DNA of 64,000 bases from Ctenosaura bakeri (lineage: Eukaryota; Chordata; Lepidosauria; Squamata; Iguanidae): positions 186,001 to 250,000 of the forward strand of contig CAOLHI010000023.1 of assembly GCA_948474755.1 (NCBI GenBank), read 5' to 3'. The position numbers and the translations under genes were made by a program. Below, piece by piece: positions 55,378 to 64,000 of this stretch. The notes under the pieces are model-generated. The model had not been told where the DNA came from. It searched no databases and was given only the letters and a program-made list of their open reading frames with translations. Every line of letters starts with the position of its first letter. Positions within the stretch are counted from its first letter, which is position 1.

Positions 55378-55843
55378 CTACCATATTTACCTGGCATTGC
55401 CCAGGATTTTGTTTTCTCATCGGTAACACTTGTTAGAAATACCTTAGGAATTACCTTACCTTACTTTAGGAATTAGATGTGGTTGTATTTCACAGGTTTG
55501 AAATCCTGTGTCTAATTCCCCAAACTGTGTTGTCTAGTATCTGAAACTTTTCCCCATATTCCCTGATCCAATCTGTATTCAGAGTTGTCAACATACAGAG
55601 ATTCAGTTTCTGAGGGAAAACACTATCCTCCTCCTCCTTGCTGCTAGGCCTCATCTTGCTGCTAAGCCCCGTCTCCATAGCAGCCAGCCTGAGGGCCAAG
55701 GCCTCTCTGGCTGAGAATTCTAAAGGCCCCTTCTTAAACTGCAAACTCCAAGATTCCATAGAATCTTCACAGGCAGCCAGTCGTATGAGGTCTTCTCTGC
55801 CTGACACGGACAAAGAGACAAATTTTGACTTTTATATATTAGA
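55378..55843 (-). mobile_element. Helitron-like element A
   Basis: On minus it begins TCTAATATATAAAAGTC (at 55843) and ends CCTGGGCAATGCCAGGTAAA then TATGGTAG, with the hairpin CCTGGGCAATGCCAGG 10-11 bases from the end and a T after it. 466 bp, no coding capacity. The inner part includes GATTCTATGGAATC-type M2-like core sequence (GAATTCTAAAGGCCCC, 55713). The CTAG end has decayed to GTAG. Confidence 0.62.
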
Positions 55844-56786
55844 CTAGCTTATTTACCTGATATTGCCTGAGATTTTATTTTCCTCTTAAGAACTCACCAA
55901 ACTGCCTTCTCTGATACCTACAACTTTTTCTCATATTTCCCAATGCTATCTGTATTCAGAGTTATTTGCGTTCCTGAAGGAATGCACTGTCCTCCTTCTT
56001 GCTGCTAGGCCTCATCTCCATAGAAATTGGCCTATTCCAGCACCTATAACTGATCTCCATATTCCCCAATCCAATCTGTATTCAGAGTTCTTAACATACA
56101 GAGAGTCTGGTTTCTGAGGGAATGCACTGCCCTTCATGTTGCTGATAGGCCTCGTCTCCATAGCAACTGGCCTAAGAGCTTTTGGCTGAGAATTCTAAAG
56201 GCCCCTTCCTGAACTGCCAGCCCCAGGATTCCATAGAATCTTCACAGCCAGTCAATCATATGAGGTCTTCTTACCTCACACAGCCAATCGTATGAGGTCT
56301 TTGCCTGCCCGACGCAGATAAGCAGACAAACTCTTGGGCCCTTTGCGCACGCAGTTTCTTTTGCGAGAAGGCCCCTTGAGCGTCACATAAATGGGAGCAG
56401 CGGTCTGTATGACGCACTCCCATTTATGCAAAGCTCACGAGCCTAAAGTGGGCCGCGCACAGATTTTTTTATTTTCGGCTCTAAGCCGAAAATACTGCGC
56501 GGTCGTGCAATGCTCCTGGGGCCTTTGCGCACTTGCCTGCATTGTGGTGCATCGGGCAAGCTGGGCTGGTTGCACTTCCTCCCTCAGCACAGCCTACAGC
56601 TCCCAGGCTGCACTGTGGAAGGAAGGGGTGGGGTGTTCGCGTGATGGCCGCACGACGGGCAACCCACCTGCGGGAGAATGGAGGAGCGATGCGAGGGCCT
56701 TGCGCAAGAGGCTGCTTGCGCGAAAGGCACCCCCCACCTCTGCGAGCAGGTAATGTGCAGAAAGGGCCTTACCTTTATATAGTAGA
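55844..56786 (-). mobile_element. Helitron-like element B, abutting A, with nested MITE
   Basis: On minus it begins TCTACTATATAAAGG (56786, after an A) and ends in AATATCAGGTAAATAAGCTAG, directly followed by the T that starts element A. The internal segment CAATCTGTATTCAGAGTT-type occurs twice (55930 and 56078) and matches element A (55570), so B has an internal duplication. H-9 interrupts it 19 bp from the 5' end. Non-coding. Confidence 0.62.
56337..56768. mobile_element. Harbinger MITE (H-9)
   Basis: 432 bp, GGCCCTTTGCGCACGC to TGTGCAGAAAGGGCC, flanks TTG / TTA. Hairpin TTTTCGGCTCTAAGCCGAAA intact. Same orientation and length as H-6. Confidence 0.83.
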
Positions 56787-57265
56787 TGTGATCCAGAAAG
56801 CAGGCATTTACTAGTTATTCAAAAAGATCTCTACAATAACATCAGCAATGCAGTTACTTCAGCAGCGGCAGTGAAGCCACTCAAGGTGAAGCTCACTCTG
56901 TAGAGATAAGGATGTTATACTTTGAAATGTTTGGGAAACTCTTTCTGTGGAGGTGAGGGATGTGATTCTTCTTAAAATTTATTTCTGTGGTGGAGGTGGG
57001 GGGGATACAGGTTCTTCAATTTTCTGCCCATTGTGAGAACATCTTCAAAATCTGGGAAGTTTTCAAAGAGATTCTTGCATCAAGGAGGAAATCTGCCTCT
57101 TAGAGACTCACTATTTGCTGCCTTCCCAACATGGGTATATAGTAGACAAGGGAGCATAGGAGGTCACTGGCGATCATCCAGTCATGTTCCAAATGGTGCA
57201 CAAGGATGCAAGCATCATCTAGAACTTTTGGGAAGACCTCTGGAAATGGTCTCAGAAGATGAAGT
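56787..57265. other. Intergenic, no gene seen
   Basis: No recognisable repeat or coding frame. Confidence 0.4.
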
Positions 57266-57267
57266 TG

Positions 57268-57468
57268 GGTCTTTCCACACTACACTATTATAGTGCTATT
57301 ATTCCACATCTAACATCCTGTGGAATTCTGAGGTTTGTAGTTTACTGAGGCCCAAGAGCTCTCTGACTGAGAATTCTAAAGGCCCCTCCCTAAACTGCAC
57401 ACCCCAGGATTCCACAAGAAGTTGAAAGTGGAATAATAGCACTATAACACTGTAGTGTAGAAAGGTCC
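57268..57468. mobile_element. Foldback MITE, family M2 (copy 11)
   Basis: GGTCTTTCCACACTACACTA pairs with TGTAGTGTAGAAAGGTCC. The core is in reversed orientation. Target triplet unclear. Confidence 0.7.
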
Positions 57469-59110
57469 ACTGTCATTGTGAGGATACTGTCACAACCTAG
57501 CCAGATGATCCTTGGCTGTCCCCAACCTTCTCCAATCACTCCATGGCTGTGTTAGGGGGAGAAAAAAAGTGAGTCTTGGCAGGGGTGAAGCAGTCTTCTA
57601 GCACTATTTGAAAATTTGGAAGGGATGGTGTTAAAAAGGGACTTCTCATTGGAACATGGTCTTTGTTCAGAATTTATCCCATCAGGGTTTCTCAACATCC
57701 AAGAAGCCTCTTTGTCATTTTCCCCTACCTTCAAGTCTTTTTTATTTTTGTTCTTTCCCTAATGTACAGCTGGGTGATTTCTCCCTGGGCCTATGCATGT
57801 GTCAGCACTTTTCAGGAGAAAGGAGAAAATATATTTAAAGATCAGCAGAAAGTCAGATCAGGCCTCTGGTGAGATCAGTATTATGGTGTGCATTTGCTTA
57901 TAGTCCAACTCAGGAATTCAGTTCTTGGGGCAATGTCTGGTTTGTTGTGAGGACCCTGGTGATGACAGCAGAAGGAAGGTGAATGATCTTTGCTTTTAGG
58001 TGTTATTGCTTAATTTCTTTTAAGAATCTCTATGTCAACAAGGATTGTACCTGTGACTTTCTTGCACTCTGAGCCAGTTCATCAAGCCTGGCTGAGCTGG
58101 GAGGCTGAAGGAATGAGGACCCCAGAATTATTACAAGGGGTGACAGGGAACTGGGTGCTTGTAACTGAGTTTTGCTCTCTGTGTTCTGATGTCAGAGCAT
58201 CTTGAGATATCAGCCCTAATTCCTTCACCTGCCCAGCTACCTTGGCTTCCCGAATCTCTCTCCAGGGACTGTGGTTTGAGATTCGTGGCACCTGCCATTG
58301 AGCTTGCATAATTTAGAGAACTCTTTGAATAAAGCATGTCTGACAAAGCTTCACCTCGACACATTTTGGAAGCCAGTTCCTCCACCCAAGAGCTGGTGAA
58401 TATGATTTGAAATGAAGAGTTGAGGGCGGATTGAAGCTGACAAGGCTCCATGTTTCTTTCTGGATGGCTGCCTTCCGTCCGTTGCACCAAACAGAAAACT
58501 GTCTTTGGGGTATTTTGTGGGGTGGTAAACAAAATGGAGGACAGCTGAGAGAGCCTGAGTGCTGCCACTAGCTGCAACTTCAACTTTACTCATTCAATTA
58601 CTATAAAGAGAAATGGAAGGAGACAATGATTGCTTTTTTTCCTTCACCATTTCAAGCACCTTTTTTATTTTTATTTTTGCCAGTCCTCTGAGCACCTTTA
58701 GGTAGACATGAACCAAAGCACAAAACAAATAAGGCAGCAATTTTTCTGAAGGTTCCTGTTGTTTTTCCTCTCACCCTACAAGTTCAGCTCAAGGCTGAGG
58801 TCAGATGAAGGGCAATTTGACAGCCAGTGGACTCACTCCCTGCCACAATGCTGGAGGGAAAATGAAGCAGAAGAAACATTGCTGGTTCAGAAGTTTGGAA
58901 ACAGCCTGAGGGGCAGACATCCTGGAGGTAATAGGTTCATGTTGTTCTTTTACATCATTTTGGCCTTCATCAGCATCTGCTTACGTTGAAAACACACCTA
59001 CGTCAGGGAACAAATTTGCAGCTTCCTTCTTGATGAGCTAGCTTTCAAGATTCACGGAGATTTTAATACAGGTGAGCATTTCATCATAAAATGGCCTGAG
59101 CTGATCTCTG
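57469..59110. other. Intergenic, no gene seen
   Basis: The longest open frame (150 codons on minus, 58131-58583) has no recognisable domain and overlaps other open frames on the same strand. No repeat family recognised. Confidence 0.4.
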
Positions 59111-59115
59111 AGGTC

Positions 59116-59585
59116 AACGACATGGTCAAGCTGGAGCAAGTCCAGAGGAGGGCGACCAAAATGGTGAGCGGCCTGGAAGACATGCCCTATGAGGATAGAC
59201 TTAGAGAGCTGGGTATGTTTAGTCTGCAGAAGAGGTTAAGAGGGGACATGATAGCCATGTTTAAATATTTGAAGGGATGCCATGTAGAGAAGGGAGTGGG
59301 CTTGTTTTCTGCTGCTCCAGAGACCAGGACAAGGAGCAATGGATTCAAGCTGCAGGAAAGGAGATTCCACTGAACCTCAGGAAGAACTTCCTGATGGTCA
59401 GGGCTGTCCAGCAGTAGAATATGCTGCCTTGGAGTGTAGTGGAGTCTCCTTCCTTGGAGGTTTTTAAGCAGAGGCTGGATGGCCATCTGTCGGGAGTGCT
59501 TTGAGGGTGTTCCTGCATGGCAGGGGGTTGGACTGGATGGCCCGTGTGGTCTCTTCCAACTCTACATTTCTATGATTCTATAACT
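59116..59585 (+). mobile_element. CR1 LINE 3' fragment
   Basis: The ORF2 C-terminal segment ([32 protein letters not shown]) ends at a stop near 59371, then the complete 3' UTR (CAGAGGCTGGATGGCCATCT, GGTTGGACTGGATGGCCCG) and tail CTACATTTCTATGATTCTAT. The least diverged CR1 copy in the window. Confidence 0.83.
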
Positions 59586-59705
59586 CCTTTCCACCATGCA
59601 TTTGAATCATGTTAAAGAAGCAATCCTAATACCACTGAAATCCAATCTCATTTTACTAAATGCTGACTGAGGAGGAGATGTCAGCCAATAAAGGCACACC
59701 CAGCC

Positions 59706-59730
59706 GTGTGTGTGTGTGTGTGTGTGTGTG
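59706..59730. repeat. (GT)n microsatellite
   Basis: About 12 GT units followed by CCGTCCGTC. Confidence 0.9.
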
Positions 59731-59734
59731 TCCG

Positions 59735-60625
59735 TCCGTCCAGTGTAAGGTTTTCAAAACAGTGATAAGGGACAGTTGAAATTCATGCTGTGCAGGGCTG
59801 GCAATCAAGAAATATCTATGAATACATTTGTGTTCTTCTGAAATAACAAATGACAGTATTGATTTTGGTAACTTAGCCAGGTATACCTTTGTAATGCTAA
59901 CATATTGCCCACATCCATCAATTACATGATGTACTCGTTTCTGTCTTTATGAAGGATCCACACTCCAAAATTTGGGATTTTTTTGGGCATCTTGTTCAAT
60001 CTATATGAAAGGAAAAACTTTCCAACCCTCAAACAGTGAATATCCCTCCAGACCCCAAATAAGGGACATCTCTTCTAATAAAGGACATCTAGCAGTCCGT
60101 GTGTGTCTGTTTGTTATATAGTTTTGCTATTTTCTTTGGAGAGGGTCAGCCCAGCGACATATTCTTTGAGGACCCCACTAACAATTTATTACACCTTGAG
60201 GTCTGAGTACTGGTATGTACTTGTTTAGTAAGCAGATTAGCAGAGGAAGTGTACAGGGATAACATAATGGTCATCCACTGCCCTTTGAAGCAAGAGTGAA
60301 AGAATGAAGGAACTCAACCATTCTGGGCCCTTCATGAAAGGCTAGAGATGTGTGATTCTGGAATCAGTTGATCATCAAGATTCTGAACAGTAGTGGCAGT
60401 ACTCCATTTTAAACTGCCAATAGTTCAGTGTTAACTCAGGATTTGGCAGAATATGGGGGGGGGATACTCTTTTGAACTACAACTTCCAGAGTTGATCATG
60501 CTTCTCTTGCTGGTAGGATGCTCTGGAAGTTGTAGTCTATACAAGTAATTTTTCCAAGCTCTGGGTTTAGGCCCCTAAACAAGGGGTGGAGCTATTATTA
60601 CTCGTGGCTAGAGTTTTGCTGAGAG
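59735..60625. other. Intergenic, no gene seen
   Basis: A small inverted pair at 60475-60540 (GAACTACAACTTCCAGAG facing CTCTGGAAGTTGTAGTC) looks like a hAT-MITE remnant. Otherwise unremarkable. Confidence 0.4.
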
Positions 60626-60628
60626 TCA

Positions 60629-61060
60629 GGCCCTTTCTGCACCTTACCTCTTTCCGGCACAGGGGTACTGGGATCACGTGAGCAGCCTCTTGTGAGAGGC
60701 TCTTGCGTCCCTGCTGTTTTGGCTCCACAGCTGCTGCTTGCTGGCTGGCAGGCAGTGTAGGGGTTCTGCCTCTTCCTTCTGCAGTACAGCCAGGCATTTT
60801 CCTAGGCTGTGCTGGGGGAGGAAGCGTGAGGGCTGCATCTCTAGAGGCTCTGCACGCACAGTAAGTGCATGTAGGGCCCCAAATTGATGTGTGATCGTGC
60901 ACCATTTTCAGCCACAAGCCAAAAATGAAATAGTGTGCAATTGGCGCCTGCCGGCCCTGGCAGCATCACGCAACTGTGAGGATGTTGTCTGAAACACTCC
61001 TCGCAATTGCTCGACGCTCTGGAGGCCCTTTTGCATGGCAAATGCTATGTGAAAAGGGCC
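60629..61060. mobile_element. Harbinger MITE (H-10)
   Basis: 432 bp, GGCCCTTTCTGCACCTTACC to CTATGTGAAAAGGGCC, TCA twice (60626-60628, 61061-61063). Orientation as H-1 (reverse of H-6). Hairpin degraded (TTTTCAGCCACAAGCCAAAA). Confidence 0.85.
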
Positions 61061-61063
61061 TCA

Positions 61064-61250
61064 GAGCGGTCTAGTGAACAGGCTTCTGGGAGATGAAGAT
61101 CTGAATCCCTGCTCCACCATGGAAACCTACTGGGTGACTTTGGGCCAGTCACGCTTTCTCAGCCTCAGAGAAAGGCAATGGCCTTGCCCTGTGTTACATT
61201 TGCCTTAGGATTGTCATAAGTCAGATATGACTTAAAGGCACACAACAAAA
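61064..61250 (+). mobile_element. tRNA-derived SINE (MIR/CORE-like)
   Basis: AGATCTGAATCCCTGCTCCA (B-box region), ATGGAAACCTACTGGGTGAC, TTTCTCAGCCTCAGAGAAAG, tail GTCATAAGTCAGATATGACT. Head on plus, starting right where H-10 ends, so H-10 may have landed in its 5' part. Confidence 0.65.
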
Positions 61251-61408
61251 AACATTTTGCTGCTTGTTATTGTTTGTTCTCAGGTTGGCTTTCTTGTGTA
61301 GCAATTCTATAAATGAGAGATTTCTAGGAGCCCTGGTCATTAACAGTCCTACTCAGGTCTTGCAAGCTTGGGGCTCTGGCTTCCTTAAGTCAGCCCATCT
61401 ATAATATG

Positions 61409-61774
61409 GGCCCTTTTCTCATGGTATTTTCCATGCGAAAGAGGGCCTGGAGTGTCGCGCGATTGTGAGGAGCGATCTGCACGATGCACTCACAATCATG
61501 CAACGTTCCAGGTGTGCGATCACGCATTGCTCCCGGGTCCCGCGTGCACTTACCTGGTGTGTGGAGCCTACAGAGCCACCCTGGTCACACTTCCTTCCCC
61601 AGCGCAGCCTGGGAAACTCCCAGGCTGAGCTGCAGAAGGAAGAAGCAGGGCTCTCATGTGAGTAGGCAGCTCATGTGGAGCCAAAGGACCCCAGACGTGA
61701 GAGCCTCTCTCCGGAGTCTGCTCGTGCGATCCCCGCACCCCAGCACCAGAAAAAGGTAAGGTGCAGAAAGGGCC
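61409..61774. mobile_element. Harbinger MITE (H-11)
   Basis: 366 bp, GGCCCTTTTCTCATGG to AGGTGCAGAAAGGGCC, ATG twice (61406-61408, 61775-61777). It is shorter because the hairpin block is deleted: sequence passes from GCAACGTTCC straight to GTGTGCGATCACGC. Confidence 0.83.
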
Positions 61775-61834
61775 ATGGTCTTCCTCTTTTCCTACTGTCT
61801 TCCACTTTACTGAGCATTATTGTCTTTTCCAGTG

Positions 61835-62697
61835 TGTTACCCCAAAACATGGGTGACTCAGGGGTCTACCCATGATGCCAATACCTCCATGTGGCAATGG
61901 GAAATTAATTAGTTCAATTAGGAGGCCTGCTAAAGGGGGTAACCCAATGAGATCTTTCACCAATGTTTACAGGGTCTTTGCAGGAAAGAACCAGCCAGAG
62001 ATTCCAAAATAAACTAAAATGTGTAGTGGAATTAATAACACATACACACACGTGATTCAAACACTCACACAAGAGCTAACTGAAAGGAAAGGGAGGAAAG
62101 GCTGTTGATGGCAAAGTTTCATGGAGTGGGCAATATTTACCATTCCAGAACAGCAATGAAGCAACATTGTAGCTTAGACTTGTGTCTTAGGGCAGTACAC
62201 AGAGTGACAGCATGGCTACCAGCAAGTGAAGTACTGCATCAAACTGCTGAAAATTGAGGGTTTCTAAACTCTATTTCCCTCCCTGAAGAGGTGTGAGTTA
62301 ATTGCTTTCTGGCAGAGTAAACAAAAGAGGTCTGGAATGGACTGATTGTTTCAATGCCTTGGTTGGGTAATGTGACTAAGGGAAGGTTTCAACAAGAAAT
62401 GCACACAGTAGGAATGTTTGCCTGCTGCAGCTGGGCAGCTTCTTTGACTATTGTTTTCTCAGGTCAGGCAGTTGAGAGGATTATCTTAGAGCCTTTAGCC
62501 TAGGCTTTCCCAGCTAATCCACAGCGAACTTATGCCTTGGCTATACTGAGGTCACCTCTGATCTACTTTTGCCCATCTTCCCAGCCAGCATCTCTTCACA
62601 TGGCCTTTCAGCTATATGCATATATAACTTAATTTCATGCCAATTAATATTTGTGAAATAGACCATATCAAAGCATGGGAGTGTATGGCTGCTAACA
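61835..62697 (-). mobile_element. LTR, family 2 (copy G)
   Basis: 863 bp from TGTTACCCCAAAACATGGGT to GGCTGCTAACA. It matches copy F in its left half and the window-start copy in its right half, which links the three. Candidate flanks AGTG / GTTG do not match well, so the borders rest on the family comparison and the TG..CA ends. Confidence 0.65.
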
Positions 62698-62914
62698 GTT
62701 GAATCATGTCATCTCATGATATGCCCAAAGTACAATAGCCCCAGTTAAGTTATTTTGGCTTATAGTGAGAATTCATGCTTGATTTGTTCTCTCATTTATA
62801 GGGTTGCCACCATTTAGTTGCCTTTTTAGCATTCTGTTAGATCCACACAACTATTTCAAAACAGTTCTATTATTACGATTTATTTAATAAGGTTAGGATT
62901 TACCTATGTGTCGA

Positions 62915-63310
62915 TGCCCTGTTCTCTTAGCATTTCACAAATGAAAACTGGGACATATATAGCCAACGACTTCAGAGCTTGGTCAAGATGGCAGAAGTTA
63001 TGAAGACATGTTTTAAAAAAATGCAGCAATGGCTTGTTCATACCTGAGATTACTGGAAAGGACCAGATTCTGCCCTTCCTCTCCACTTCCCCTGCCAAGT
63101 TAATTGAATGCAAGCTATTTTTGTACTTAGAACTCAGTTTGCACAATTGAATTAAGCTGAGGGGAAAAGGGGGAGCAGGACAGATAAACTGGGACATTTT
63201 AAAAGCAGCTGAAAGGATGGGATGACAGAGGATGAACTGAGACTGTCCCTGCCAAATTGGAGCAGTTGGAAGGCATGCGATTCATCATTCATTCTATCTA
63301 CTCCAGCTGG
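62915..63310 (+). repeat. Family X copy, uninterrupted
   Basis: The most complete family X copy: TTTCACAAATGAAAACTGGG, TTAATTGAATGCAAGCTATT, TTAAGCTGAGGGGAAAAGGG, TTTTAAAAGCAGCTGAAAGG, ending near AGCAGTTGGAAGGCATGCGA. Serves as the reference for the split copies. Confidence 0.6.
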
Positions 63311-63649
63311 GACTAAGCAACAGGAATAACCAATGCCGAGGGTAAAAAGTTTTCCAAGCATTTAGTACTTTGTTTCTAAGCTCCTAAGCAATTCTAAACA
63401 AGCTGTCTGTCTTCTTCAAAGAACTGTGTCAAAAGTCAATAATTGACTGTGAACACGCATTTGTTCACAGAAAGAATGACAGCTATGTTAGAATGATCGG
63501 TTGTCTATTCTCCTGTATTGCAATTTATGTTAAGCAACTCCCATGCACAATTGCTCTCTTTGGAAGCAAAATAAAAATCCTGATGTTTCAATAAATCTCT
63601 GTCCACCTGATCAGACTACTGTTGTAGCCAATCTGTCAGTGGGGCTGAG

Positions 63650-63960
63650 ATCACAGAATTATAGAATTGTAGAGCTGGAAGACACCACAAGGGTCATTGA
63701 ATCCAACCCCCTGCCATGTAGGAATACAAAGCATTCCTGACAGATGGCCATGTGTTTAAAAACCTCCAAAGAAAGAGACTTTAGTACACTCTGAAGCAGT
63801 GTATTCCACTGTTGAACTGCTCCTACCATCGGGAAACATTTTTCTAATGTTTATATGGAATCTCTTTTCCTGAAGTTTGAAGTCATTGCTCTGTGTCCCA
63901 GTTTCTGAAGCAGCAGAAAACAGGCTTGGTCTATCCTCCATATTTAAACATAGCTATCAT
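63650..63960 (-). mobile_element. CR1 LINE 3' fragment
   Basis: On plus it starts with the tail complement (CACAGAATTATAGAATTGTA), then GAATCCAACCCCCTGCCATG, TTAAAAACCTCCAAAGAAAG and GAATCTCTTTTCCTGAAGTT. The ORF2 end lies near 63880-63950; the copy breaks off before the window edge. Confidence 0.78.
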
Positions 63961-64000
63961 GCTGCCAAGGTGTTCCCTCTTGGCCAAGAGTAATTGTGTG

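Noticed and set aside
58131..58583. 150-codon minus-strand frame as a gene
   Set aside because: No recognisable features; overlaps other open frames in the same region.
1..62697. Family 2 LTRs as ends of full-length elements
   Set aside because: The three copies lie 28-33 kb apart with unrelated DNA between them.
1..64000. CRISPR arrays, bacterial operons or a host multi-exon gene
   Set aside because: No direct-repeat/spacer pattern and no host exon set recognised; all coding signals trace to mobile elements.

Overview
The window is nuclear DNA of a lepidosaur (lizard or snake). The diagnostic repeats are two tRNA-derived SINEs of the Sauria (ACA) type (23378-23610, 29028-29310), a 5S-rRNA-derived SINE (14390-14600), many 3'-truncated CR1 fragments with the usual ATTCTATG-like tail, a squamate-style L1 and abundant DNA-transposon MITEs. 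I recognise no host protein-coding gene, rRNA, tRNA or CRISPR. Almost everything that can be explained is mobile-element sequence, much of it nested, in AT-rich intergenic DNA.

Layout. 1-16 kb: three solo LTRs of one family on the minus strand (1963-2842, 4238-5101, 10573-11417) and one on plus (15292-16174), with CR1 and SINE fragments, a mariner-type MITE and hAT remnants. 16-25 kb: a hAT element nested in a foldback MITE, another solo LTR (21292-22161), and the first Harbinger-type MITEs, one rearranged into a 216-bp near-perfect palindrome (20098-20313). 25-38 kb: CR1, a second LTR family, a decayed 3-kb APE-type LINE (30316-33310), a minisatellite-bearing inverted-repeat element and more MITEs.

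38140-46477 is the centrepiece: an 8.3-kb GC-rich PIF/Harbinger transposon with short terminal inverted repeats and a TAA target duplication. It carries three spliced genes: a plus-strand DDE transposase (2 exons, catalytic residues present), a convergent minus-strand Myb/trihelix protein (3 exons), and a divergent plus-strand second Myb/trihelix-like gene (7 exons, all introns phase 1) with a TGA where the domain's first tryptophan is expected. The third gene is unusual, since Harbingers are generally described with two genes. Eleven short non-autonomous elements in the window share its ends (GGCCCTTTTYGCA), and most share its subterminal hairpin, so this copy or a close relative is the likely source of their transposase.

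46.5-64 kb: a 5'-truncated L1 nested in a MITE with a 9-bp duplication, several Harbinger MITEs (one carrying an LTR-like insert), a 72-bp minimal Helitron-like element (52127-52198), two Helitron-like elements joined head-to-tail with no spacer (55378-56786), further LTR and CR1 copies, and an unclassified dispersed repeat (family X) seen four times. Target-site duplications let the insertion order be read at many loci. Gene calls come from hand-read frames and splice signals; clade names for LINE, LTR and MITE families are from memory of family features and were not searched.
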